A stretch of 64,000 nucleotides of DNA from Leptodontidium sp. MPI-SDFR-AT-0119 (taxonomy: Eukaryota; Ascomycota; Leotiomycetes; Helotiales; Leptodontidiaceae). The stretch is from contig JAHLEZ010000002.1 of the NCBI GenBank assembly GCA_020726505.1, positions 1,488,001 through 1,552,000 of the forward strand, given 5' to 3'. Below the pieces are notes generated by a model. The model had not been told where the DNA came from. It saw only the letters and a list, made by a program, of their open reading frames with translations, and ran no database searches. A program made the translations under genes and the position numbers. This document shows positions 23,699 through 34,734 of this stretch, piece after piece; the first letter of the stretch is position 1, and every line of letters starts with the position of its first letter.

Positions 23699-24221
23699 GG
23701 TTGTTGTGTTTCTTTGGTTTGGTTCTTTGCGAGTTGTTTAACTTGACCTGTAGCGACAGGATTTAAGAAATGAAAATCCACAACTGCATCAACGAGGCAA
23801 AGCTCCATATATCTTATGAGCCCAAAAGATTTTTGTTCTATCTGTGACGAAGTCGCTTGCCATTGTATAGTGTCTATTCATTTTTTCTCCATGGGTTCCT
23901 TGTTGATAGGCTGTCCCTCCAACTGAGCAAGGCTGGGCAAAGCCATCGTTTCCGGTTGGTGTTTCCGAACGAAATCCTCATTTCCGACGCACCCCGCACT
24001 TCGAAATCCCACTTCTTATTCAAGACCACAGCACCAGGCAAACTCCATCCTGTTTCCGACCTCTTTCTGCCTCGTTTTCCCTAACTGTTTCTTACTTAGT
24101 GTCCACAGACAGCTTCGGCTACAGTTGATTATTACTTCCCCACGAGGTTTCCGGCGCTGGAAAACGCACACATGCCACTACCTTGTCCCGACCCTACTAT
24201 CCCTACCATTACAAACTAAGG
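23699..24221. other. Divergent promoter between aldo-keto reductase and Zn2Cys6 regulator
   Basis: The 523-bp gap is shared by two genes transcribed away from each other. The layout would let one factor control both, possibly the adjacent Zn2Cys6 protein. I saw no clear CGG inverted pair that would prove it. Confidence 0.45.
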
Positions 24222-26843
24222 ATGTCCGATTCTTCTTCACCTCATTCGGTAAATGTACAGGGGAACGCAGACAGACAAGAAAATGAAACTGGCGGCAGAA
24301 TTGTCAAGAGGAAGCGGCCATCTAAACCGAGAGACTCTGAGCGCAAGAAAGTCAGCAGAGCTTGTGATGCTTGCAAAGAGTATGACAATTGTCAGATTCA
24401 ATCCACATGATTCAAGTGTCACCATACAATAGAGACCTATTATCGGGACGTTTTGAAGAATACGAGCAAGGGGTAACGTCGTCGTAGGAAGAAAGTGCGA
24501 TGTGCAGGCACCCAACCCTGTCCTCGCTGCGTCTCCAACAACCTTCGATGCCATTACAACGCCGAACATCGAAGAGGAAAGCCTGCACCGCCCCAGCCTG
24601 GGCCTGGGATTCCCAACTCAGAGCTGAGTAGAACCGCTGCTGTTTCAACTCCAGAAAGTCAATCACGAAATCAGCTATTGGGCAATGTTGAAATCAGAAA
24701 CCCAAACGTCGCACCACCTCCCTCCCAAGAGCCACCAAATCTATCTCAGAACTGGCAAGAACCTGATGAGCCTCGGTTCGAAAACGATTACATTGGACCA
24801 ACTTCAGGTCTTGCATTCCTATCCCGATCGCAGAGAAGGTTCCAACAAGACTTCATCGAGTCCCGCTCCAGCAATGTTGAGCAATCATCCCAGACGTCAA
24901 TCTTCTCCTACGGTGATGGATGGATTCCAGACCGTGGTCCAGATTTTAATTTTCCAGGTAGAAATGAGACTAAGTACCTGCTACAGCAGTACTTTGATTT
25001 TGCCATGCCAACTTATAGATTTCTGCATCGAGACACTGCCGAGACATGGCTGGAGAACATTCACATCACAATTGAGAATGGTAGGAATGGAGAAAATCCG
25101 GTGCCGAACGCAAAGAACGCTTCAATCATTCTGATATTGGCTACTGCTAAATTGTATAATTACGATGACATCGAGAGAGATTTCGAATCAAGGTAATTTG
25201 TTCAATTCGATGGCTACCAGGGTTCATGTCGCTCATCTACTCTCACAGCAGTATATACTATGCAGCTGCTGAACGAATGCTGACAAAGGAGACTGGAAAG
25301 GTCACCTTGGAATCTGTACAAGCAAGATTGTCACAATGCATATATCTTCTGGCGTCGTCTCGAGTAAACCAAGCCTGGTATGCTTTCGGAACCACAGCTC
25401 AGTTGATCATAGCCCTTGGCCTTCACAGACGTCAAGTGTATCAGCCAGCAAACACAAATCAATCGAAGATTGTTCTCGAATACCGAAAACGAGTTTTCTG
25501 GAGTGCATATACTCTTGATCGGTATCTGAGTGTGATTCTGGGGCGTCCGAGGATCTTTAGAGATGAGGATATTGATCAACCATTGCCAAATCAATCCGAG
25601 ATTGATGCCGAATCCACTTCCTTGACTGGGCCGAAGCACAGAAATCGACAATCCGTTGACGATGGTCCAATATTCCACGCAAGGTACGCGTCTTCTTGAA
25701 TTTCCATGCTGGGTGCTATGGTTCTGGACAAAGCCTATTGACTCCTTTAACAGGCTTGCAAAAATCATAGGAGGAATTTCTAGCGACCTTTATCCTACCC
25801 ACCGTACCGAAGATGGAGCATGGCTACTGTCTGCAGAACGATGGACAGCCGAGCTGAAGACATGGAAAGAATCGCTCCCTGCCTTTCTTGATCCGTCTAA
25901 GGTTGATCCATCGATGTTGATTTCCATTTTCCAGCGTCAGAGCACTGTTTTGAGGCTCGCATATGCCCATGCTCTCATTCTCGCCAACCGACCGTCTCTT
26001 CTGAGCAATTTCGCCGACTTGGCGAAACGTACAGAACGACTCACGGGAGAACCAAGTCGTAGCGTCAGGGAGTGTATCAATGCTGCGATGATCGTAGTTG
26101 ATACTGTCACGGGCTTGGTCGAGGAAAAGAAGATGCGCCAATCCTTCTGGTTCAGTCATTATATTTCTTTCTGCGCCATTTCGGCTCTCTATGTGTTTAC
26201 AATCCAACAGTGCCTACCTTCTCCACAGCCAGCCTATCATGCACAACCAGATACGCATGTCTTTGAGGCAGCTAAGAAGTGCCAAGAAAGCCTTGAAGCG
26301 ACAACGACGAAAGCTTCACCGTTCAGGAAGTACAACATTATTCTTGACGAGCTCAAGAAGGAGGTTTTGCAGCATCTAAGCCCTCAACAGTGTCAACAAC
26401 CGGAGACTGCCAGGTTTGACGCTCCAGTTGGAGAGCGACCAGCGAATGTAGAATCGTCCGAGCCTATGAACCGCTCCATATCCATTACGCCAACTGCACA
26501 GGGGACATCTGCCAACAATTTGGCATTCTATTCCGGGCAGGTTCCATCAACTGCTGTCGCTACTGCTACGGACACATCCCAACACCTTAGTCTCAACCCC
26601 CTTCAGTCTCAATACTACACTTCTAGTCAATTGACGATGGACGGAGATCAAGCATACGACATCGCCTTGGAAACAGAGGGCTTCCTAGGATTGCAGGGTG
26701 GTACTATGGGATGGTCTGAATTCGACTCTTGTGTAAGTGTACTCGGGTACTGAGTTGATAAGAAGTGCTGACTGGTTCGTAAAATGTAGGCACTTACATG
26801 GCCCGATGTTTACGGGAGTTTGGAAGGGGGATATGAAATGTAA
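24222..26843 (+). CDS. Zn2Cys6 transcription factor with fungal_trans domain
   Basis: Five exons: 24222-24379, 24488-25192, 25249-25683, 25754-26732 and 26790-26843. Phase is kept at each join, giving 776 residues. The Zn2Cys6 cluster is formed across the first splice: CDACKEKKVRCAG, then CPRCVSNNLRCHY, matching C-x2-C-x6-C-x5-C-x2-C-x6-C. A basic RKRPSKPRDSERKK stretch precedes it. The middle-homology region follows, with YFDFAMPTYRFLHRDTAETW, GLHRRQVYQ and FWSAYTLDRYLSVILGRPR. The last exon encodes only 17 residues, an acidic and aromatic tail. It sits between the aldo-keto reductase and the A-T-R-kinase gene, so a pathway-specific regulator is a fair inference; the target genes are not shown by sequence. 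Confidence 0.9.
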
Positions 26844-27180
26844 CCTCCAAATGACTTCGTGGTTATTCCAGCCAATGTTGAAAAGTGTGTTTCCGAAAAC
26901 AGCTCCGATTTCCGAGAATCAAACCAAGGCTCCGGAGATGGACTTTGCCCCGCGCGAACTCCCCCAGACTCCTCCAGGAAGACGACTAGGAATGTTTTCC
27001 GACCCACTGGAATTTCGCATTCCGATGAGTCGGCTGGATCAGTTACACCTTTCGATCACATCATTCTCCGTGTGGTTTTGCTTGAACTATATATCTCCAA
27101 AGGACTTGAACATATTGAAGCCTGCTTGAGCCTCATTTTCAATTATTGAACTCCAAAGTTGAGCACTTCAAGCAACAGCT
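26844..27180 (+). other. Short intergenic region before the A-T-R-kinase gene
   Basis: These 337 bases carry the 3' end of the regulator gene and the whole promoter of the next gene on the same strand. Short open frames here have no motif. No TATA box with good spacing was seen. Confidence 0.45.
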
Positions 27181-30100
27181 ATGGCACCATCAGCCATTTC
27201 TCCGGTCTTGCCTCCTGCGGTTCTATCAAGCAAGAATCGAACCAACCCCCTGGCGACTGTCACGACACATGAGCTTTGTTCTGATTGGAGTAACCCACGA
27301 ACCATCGATGAGCTGATACGCAGTCGATCGAAAGATACACCAGATGAACACATCTTGTCATATCCTGCGGTCGGTACCGAGTACATTGACTACACATTTC
27401 GCCAACTAGATGTATTCGCATCACGTGTTGCCGAATCGTACGCATCTTTGATGCCACAAAGAACTTCCTCTGCTGATACAGAAGTCGTGGTGGGTTTACT
27501 GGGACCATCAAATCTAGAATACTTTATTAGTATTCTGGCTTTGACTAAGTTGGGGCACACGGTCTTGTTCCTTTCCACGAGATTATCGACTGCGGCATAT
27601 TCATCGCTTCTTCAAGCCACTGCAGCGAAACACATCCTCGTTCACAAATCTTTTTGGGAGACCGCCGAACAAGTTCAAAAGGATCTACCAGCACTCCAGA
27701 TCCACGAAATCTCGAACAGGACGACCTTTGAATATCCGATTGGCGATGCCATCGAGAAAACTCAATTTGATCAGAACTTGGATCCTGAGGCCGAATCGGC
27801 CAAGATTGCATGGATCATTCATTCCAGCGGCTCTACCGGTCTGCCCAAACCCATCTTTCAAACCCATCGTGCAGCCCTGAGGAATTACTCTTCGAATTTG
27901 AATTTGAAAGGATTCATCACACTTCCACTCTACCACGCCCATGGAATCAGCAGCGTATTCCGAGCCGTTTACTCCAAAAAGCCTATCTACATGTACAATG
28001 CCGACCTCCCACTCACACAGCAGCATTTGCTGAAAATTCTCCATCAATACGATTTTCGGGTTTTCTACGGCGTTCCATACGCGCTCAAGCTTCTTGGAGA
28101 GAGTGAGGAGGGTATCGAAGCATTAGCGAAGCTGGAGGTTGTTATGTTTGGGGGATCTGCTTGCCCAGACTCATTGGGTGATAGGCTGGTACAAAACGGC
28201 GTCAATCTCATCAGTCATTATGGGACGTGAGTACTTCCCGAACGCAGTATATTGGCTTTTACTGATACGTCTCGTAGAACGGAGACTGGACAGCTCATGA
28301 CATCTGCCAGACAGCCTGGTGACAGGGCTTGGGACTATGTCAGACTTCCGCCAGCGTTCAAGCAATTTGTCAGGTTTGAACCGAAAGGCGCTGAAGTTTA
28401 CGAACTTGTGGCTCTCGAAGGGTTGCCATCAAAAGTGGCTTCCAACCGAGCAGATGGGTCTTATGCGACCAAAGACCTGTTCACTCCGCACCCGTCAATA
28501 CCGGATGCATGGAAGTATCTTGCAAGATCAGATGATACTATTGTGTTGATGAATGGCGAAAAGGTCACGCCGATTGCTTTTGAACAGTCAGTCAGGGACA
28601 GCAAATACATCTCCGAAGCGGTCGTTTTCGGTAGTGGCAAGGCTCGAATTGGAATGCTCATCATACCGGCTCCGATAACATCTGGAAATACAAATGCTGA
28701 GATCGAGGCACTGCTCATTCCAGTCCTGGCCAAAGCAAACGAGTTGGTGCCAGCATACGCTCAGTTAAGTTTAGACATGGTCAGAATTCTTCCCCACGAC
28801 ACAGACTATCCTCGAACGGACAAAGGAACTGTCATCCGGCCGGCATTTTATCGCGCATTCGATACACAGATAGCAGACATCTATGATAGTGCCGAAGTAT
28901 CCTCTGGCGAGCTCTCCCTGTCTCAGCCCGAATTGCGATATTATCTGCGTGCTGAGATGAGCAAACTTCTTTCTCCGTCAACGATGAATCTTCTTGACGA
29001 CACGACCGATTTCTTCTCCATTGGCATCGATTCTCTTCAGGCGATTCAGCTTCGATCTGTACTTGGCAAAAATATTGATACCGGTGGAAAGAAGCTGACG
29101 TCGAATGTGATTTTTGACTTTCCATCGATCAACCTCTTGACCAAGGAGCTTTACCGACTCCGGACCGGCGGCGTTTCCACTACCAGGTCGACGACGTCTC
29201 AGATGCAAGAGCTGATTGAGAAGTACTCAACATTTGAGAATCATGTCCCAATTCAAGCCTCGAGGGATGGTCAATACATCGTGAGTTACACGCTTCAAAT
29301 CTTCAGCAGATTCTCTCCTAACTAGAATGATAGGTTCTCACTGGTGCAACTGGCTCTCTTGGTGCCCATCTTGCATCACAACTGGCTCTCAACCCTGATG
29401 TGAAGAAGGTGTACTGTCTCGTTCGGGCTGAGACAGACTCCCAAGCCAATCTGCGAGTAATCAACTCGTTGCGCGAGCGTGGCCTCTACCATCTACTCTC
29501 TCTTGATGCCCGGTCCAAATTAGCAGTTTTCCCGGCGAACTTCGGCCAACAGGATCTGGGTCTGCAATCGGCCACATACAGCAAGATATCCTCTGAGATC
29601 ACATCACTCATTCATTGTGCCTGGTCTGTAAACTTCAACCTGGCGTTAAGCAGTTTCGAACCAGATTGTATTGCTGGAGCACACAATTTGCTCACCCTCT
29701 GTTTGAAAGCCAGACAAACCGAACCCGCCGCTTTTAACTTCTGCTCGTCGGTCAGTGCGGTAGCAGCTACGAAAGGCGGATTTGTGCCTGAAGCACTGCC
29801 AGAGTCGTTTGAATTTGCACAGAATATGGGCTACGCGCAATCAAAGCTGGTCACTGAACACATCTGTATGAATGCTGCCAACTCTTACGGCATCAAAGCT
29901 CGTGTTCTCAGAGTAGGGCAAGTCATCGCTGATACGGTTCATGGAATCTGGAATGCTACCGAAGCAATCCCTTTGATGATCCAAGCCGGGTCAACTATCG
30001 GCGCGATCCCCAGACTTGACGAGTCACCACTCTGGCTCCCTGTGGATGTGGTCGCTTCCACGGTCTCCGAAATCTCGTTGTCAACAGCAGGCGCTGGTGT

Positions 30101-30968
30101 GATGAACGTGGTAAATCATCAATCCTTCCACTGGACACGAGATCTCCTCCCTGCCCTACATAAAGCAGGTCTCGAGTTTTCCGAACCAAGTCAACAAGAA
30201 TGGATCCAGATTCTCCGAAAATCAAACCCAGATCCTTTCGCCAATCCTCCCATCAAGCTTCTCGAGTTCTTTGCCAGCAAGTACGACAATGAAAAGCCAA
30301 GAACGGGACTCGTGTATGATACTTCATATGCGCGATTCCTGTCTCCATCACTGGCCGATGCCCCAAAACTCGACCAGCAACTTGTCGACAAATTCGTCCA
30401 GAGATTCAAAACCACCTCTTGGGCAACCCCGTCTTCTGCACATCTCGCCAAAACTGTCATATTCATCGCCGGTCCTTGTGGTTCAGGTAAATCCACCATA
30501 GCGCAAGCTTTATCTCGACAATTGAATATCCCTTGGATAGAAGGCGATTCAATTCATTCCCAGACCTCCATCACAAAAATGGCCTCCGGGATACCGCTAT
30601 CTGACCACGATCGATGGGAATGGCTTGAGATGCTGAAAGCTACTGCTCTCCTCCAGATGCGCGCCGAGAATCAAGAATCCATCATTGTGACGTGTTCAGC
30701 ACTCAAGCAGAGTTACAGAGCTGAATTGCGGAACAGTCGGGTCTTCAAAGCGCTGTTTGTTGTGCTGGAGACGAGAAAGGAGATCTTGGTGAAGAGAGTA
30801 CAAGGAAGAGAGGGACATTTCATGGGTGGTGGGATGGTCGAGAGCCAGCTGGATATTTTAGAGCTGCCTGGAGTTGAAGAGACGGATGTGGTTCCTGTGG
30901 ATGTTAGTGGTAGTGAGGAGGAGGTTTTGGATGAAGTTGTTGGTGTTTTAGGGAGCGTTATTCGATGA
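27181..30968 (+). CDS. Adenylate-forming reductase (A-T-R, NRPS-like) fused to a C-terminal gluconokinase-like domain
   Basis: Three exons, 27181-28226, 28278-29280 and 29334-30968, give 1227 residues. The adenylation domain has IIHSSGSTGLPKP, HYGTTETGQ (formed across splice 1), YLARSDDTIVLMNGEKV and DKGTVIRPAFY. The carrier domain has DFFSIGIDSLQAIQLR, with the phosphopantetheine serine at residue 601. The reductase domain starts just after splice 2 with VLTGATGSLGAHLASQL and has the catalytic MGYAQSKLVTE. The last 170 residues form a full-length GntK-type kinase: GPCGSGKST, EGDSIHSQ..ITKMASGIPL, DRWEWL, VTCSALKQSYR and REGHF. A-T-R enzymes activate a carboxylic acid and release it as aldehyde or alcohol. 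GntK phosphorylates gluconate; its role here is unknown. Both units share one uninterrupted exon. Confidence 0.93.
30450..30965 (+). other. Gluconokinase-like (GntK) domain within the fusion protein
   Basis: This part encodes about 170 residues, the usual length of a free-standing gluconokinase. It has the Walker A loop GPCGSGKST, the substrate segment WIEGDSIHSQTSITKMASGI, PLSDHDRWEWLEML, VTCSALKQSYR, the lid REGHFMGGGMVESQLDILE and the closing VVPVDVSGSEEEV. The frame is continuous with the reductase domain and no splice site lies between, so a separate gene is unlikely. The canonical GHFMP of the lid reads GHFMG here, a small deviation. Confidence 0.85.
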
Positions 30969-32006
30969 TTGCTTTTGCACAAGGTTCATATTTATTGATT
31001 TAGCTGTCTTTGCTTGGGGTTCATGTTCATAGAAAAATGCCTATAGAAACACAAGAATCTCATAACTATGATCTACAAATGTTCAAATAGGAGAGTATCT
31101 CATGCGGAAGTATGCTCTTGAAGAATGTCATGTTGCAACGGAAGACTTCGAATATCCCATTATTCCAAGTAAACCGAGGTCACGTTTGGAAGTCCCAAGT
31201 CAACCTTGCATATCTACCAATATTTTGCGAATGATCTTGGCCTGTGTGTTGTGTTCCATGTTGTTTGTTTGCCAGTGAGTGAAGGTCAACACCGTCGCCG
31301 TCCTCAACCGCCACTCCTGAATTAAGCGAGCTGAGAAAGGGGCGACCATGGTGGGGCAAAGGCCTGCTGGCCGTACTGTGGGAAAGATTTTGTGCCTCGC
31401 ACATCCACGGCGTCATTTCCAACATTGAATGTTCCTCGACTCAGCCTTCGAGCACAAGAATCTCCCGAATATTCACGAGACAATCCGCCCATACATTCTA
31501 GCTTCCCAGGTGCTCCCATTTCCGAACACTCATCTTGTGGCATTTCCGAGCTCCCAAGCCAACAACATTTCCGGTCCCAATGCACCCTTTCCACTTGGCA
31601 CTCCCCCGCACTATTGCAATCATGACTCGGTATCTGGGGTCCCCGACATCTTCCACTCTCTTCCCCAGGAAGGCAAAAGCGATCGGCAGTTTGATGGGTA
31701 CCCCGCGACCGATTGCAGCTGCAGTCGCAGTCTTGATTCCGATGCGGATTCGGAAACACATACTCCTGCCTCTTTCTCAGACGAGGTGTTTGATGGAAGG
31801 AAATCCTGGGTTGGAGTGATATATATCTCGTCCTGTATGCACTTCATTCAAACCATGATCTGAATATCAAGGCAATCAATCCATCGGCCTCAGGACCTTC
31901 GTGGACAGAATAGGGATATCGCTCCTCCAGCTCAAGCCCACGATTCCACTCTGCCCATCCTCATCTTTTTGTTCAATTCTAAGAACCCGATCTTCGGGTT
32001 GTTAAA
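30969..32006 (+). other. Intergenic region with no supported gene
   Basis: About 1 kb between two genes on the same strand. Overlapping open frames of 75-145 codons occur on both strands near 31320-31860, but they have no motif and mutually shadow each other. A degraded gene cannot be excluded. Confidence 0.45.
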
Positions 32007-33960
32007 ATGGCCTACTCAGGCAAAGAAGCCGAGATGGCGACTATCGAAAACATCAACGATCACGATGATCGCAAGGAAATCCCCATCATATCCACCTTGC
32101 CTCTTTCTCTCCAGGGCAAGAGCCCCGAGGAACTGGTCGCTTTCAAGAAGGCGATGGTTCGGAAGATTGATTTTAGATTGATGCCTATGCTCATCATCCT
32201 ATTTCTATTGAAGTAAGATCCTGTTCTATTTCACTCCAATTTCAATTCCAACTCCTATTCCTCTATCCCCGACAACCATTGGGGCATATCTGACAAACAC
32301 GCACTGTACAGCATCCTCGACCGCAACAATTTCACCAACGCCCGCCTCGGCGGCCTTGAAGACGACATCGGACTTACAGATCACCAGTACAACACAGCGC
32401 TCATGATCATGTATGTCGGGTACCTGCTATTTCAGTTCCCGAGCAACGTCATCCTCTCCCGCTTCCCACGACCAGGAATCTATCTCGGCGTCGCTGCCCT
32501 GATATGGGGTGGTGTATCCGCTTGCATGGCTTCTGTTCATTCATACGGTGGTGTCATCGCTGTCCGTTTCTTCCTTGGCTTCGCTGAAGCGCCGTTCTTG
32601 TAAGTTCCCGTCGTTCTTCAATCAGGTCAGGGTAGAGGAGCGATGTCACTAACAGATGCAGTCCCGGCGCCCTTTTGATGCTGACGTCTTGGTATGTCCG
32701 GTCTGAATTGCCTTTCAGAATCGCAATCCTCTACGCCGGCAACACGTTGTCGAATTGCTTTGGCGGACTCATCGCCGCGGGTGTGTTGGGAGGTATGGAA
32801 GGCGTGAAGGGGCTTCGTGCATGTAAGTATTGAGGGCGGCCCATCATTCATATCCTCCCCCCGAACACCTTGGTAGAATATTTGCTGACTCGTTACATAG
32901 GGAGATGGTTGTTTATCTTAGAAGGCAGCGTTACGATTGCAATTGCTCTCATTGCTGTGCTCATTCTTCCCAACTACCCCAAAAGTATGTCTTGTGCAGT
33001 CTATGTCATCCCTTTCTCAGTTCTGGGTAGAGAAGAATATCAGCTGATGCGTATTTGCAAATAGAAGCGAAATGGCTCACGGACGAAGAGCGCGAATATG
33101 CCATCTGGCGGATCGCTGAAGAAGCTGCTGGTCAAGAGGACGGCGAAGATGGAGAATCGATTTGGTCGGGTGCTTTGCAAGCACTCAAGGACCCCAAAGT
33201 CTATATGTTGATCCTGCTACAATTCTCTCTTCTGGTCGGAATGGCATATGTAAGTGTCCCGTCCCGGCAGGTCCATTACAAATGCCGATCGATCTTGAAA
33301 ATTGTCCCTGACAACAGAATAGACATATTTCTTCCCCTCAATCGTCAGCACTCTCGGCTACAACAAGATCACAACCCTCTTACTCACAGCGCCTCCTTAC
33401 GCACTAGCATTTTTCACTTCCCTCGGAAACTCTCTCCACTCAGGCAAGGCAAACGAAAGGGCTTTCCACATTGCTTTACCCCTCTCAATATCCATGCTAG
33501 GCAATATCCTCTGTATCACATTGACCAGTACCGCTGGGCGGTACGCGAGTATGTTTTTGATGACAATGGGTGTCTACTCCGCATTCAACGTCACCCTTTC
33601 CTGGGTATCTAGCACAATCCCCAGACCAAAGGTAAGCCAACCCGCCTCTAAAATCACAGCAACTCCAGCTAACTCACACTCTCAAAGTCCAAACGAGCCG
33701 CCGCGCTAGCCATGGTGAATTCTCTAGCCAATTGCACACACCTCTTCACCAGCTATCTGTATCCAAATTCTGCAAAGCCGCGATACGTCACGGCTGGTAT
33801 TACTCTGTCGCTGTTCTGTGGTCTGTGTGCTGCTACAGCGATGGTGCTTCGTTTCTGGCTGAGGTGGGAGAATCGGAGGATGGATAAGGCGGAGGCGGTT
33901 AGGACTGGTGATGAGGAGGTTGTTGGGGGGAGGGAGAAGGGGTTCAGGTATTTGTTGTAA
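32007..33960 (+). CDS. MFS anion:cation symporter (ACS) family transporter
   Basis: Seven exons: 32007-32212, 32312-32599, 32662-32822, 32901-32984, 33065-33249, 33323-33631 and 33688-33960. Every join keeps phase and the product is 501 residues. The family pattern is clear: KIDFRLMPMLIILFLLN then ILDRNNFTNARLGG across splice 1, QYNTALMIMYVGYLLFQFPSN in helix 2, RFFLGFAEAPFFPGALLMLTSW across splice 2, and RWLFILEGSVTI and KWLTDEEREYAIWRI before the central loop. Fungal members take up carboxylates, allantoate, vitamins or similar anions with protons. Substrate is unknown. It follows the A-T-R-kinase gene by 1 kb on the same strand and may serve the same pathway. Confidence 0.92.
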
Positions 33961-34734
33961 ATGGAGGCTGATATCTCGGGTGCGGTCTGGTATCTGTTTT
34001 GATGCCTGCCTGGTCATGAAATTGTGAGCCCCCTGGAGTTTGCGCTGGGTTGACGTGGTGGTTGGAGATCTCAATATCCAGCGCAGGTATTCTTGGCCAT
34101 TATCATAGATTATATAAAGTCTTTGGCTTCGACATATTATCTGGATTCCTGCGAGTTGGCTGTATGTTTACGTTAAAACTGCTCGCTTACCTAAGATCTC
34201 GTAGGACTTGCTACAAAAGCCAAAGTCTCTTACCGGTATTTGACAGACTAACTCTACTTCTAACTTCGAGAACCTCTGTAAATGGCGCAGCGCAGTTTCA
34301 AATCCTGAATTAGAATCTAGCTGAAGTCTCTGGAGGTTATCCTTTAACGAAGTCTAGCATGACTAAGACTAGGTACAGTACATGAAAGTCACATCCCTCA
34401 AAAGAGACTTCGAACTTCAATGCCTTAAATAGAAATCGTCTTGGGAAGAAACCCACTTAGCAAAAAGAGTGAAGATTAGCTTCGAAGACAATTCTCTTTC
34501 TGTTTTGACTCTCTTCTGAATTTTGAAGTGCTTTCTCGTTGCTTTCTTCAAATTATTCAATCTGCCATCTTTATACACCACGATGATTTCATTCCGAGAG
34601 ATGTATCTCTTCCTCGTTATTCTGAACCCCCTTCGAATAGAAGCAGATCGGTTTCTTCGGCGCTAATCTTCTGCTCAATCTCTCTGTCTTGATGACTGCT
34701 TGCAAGTGACAAGTCCACCGCAATCCATCTGCAT
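33961..34734. other. Intergenic region between convergent genes
   Basis: The MFS and OPT genes end toward each other across about 770 bases of AT-rich sequence. No ORF of note was seen. Confidence 0.55.

Noticed and set aside
30450..30968. Separate gluconokinase gene rather than a fusion
   Set aside because: The frame is open from the reductase domain into the kinase with no stop, and no intron or promoter-like gap lies between.
31322..31863. Overlapping open frames on both strands between the fusion gene and the MFS gene
   Set aside because: Four frames are open over the same bases, which points to composition rather than coding; no motif was found.
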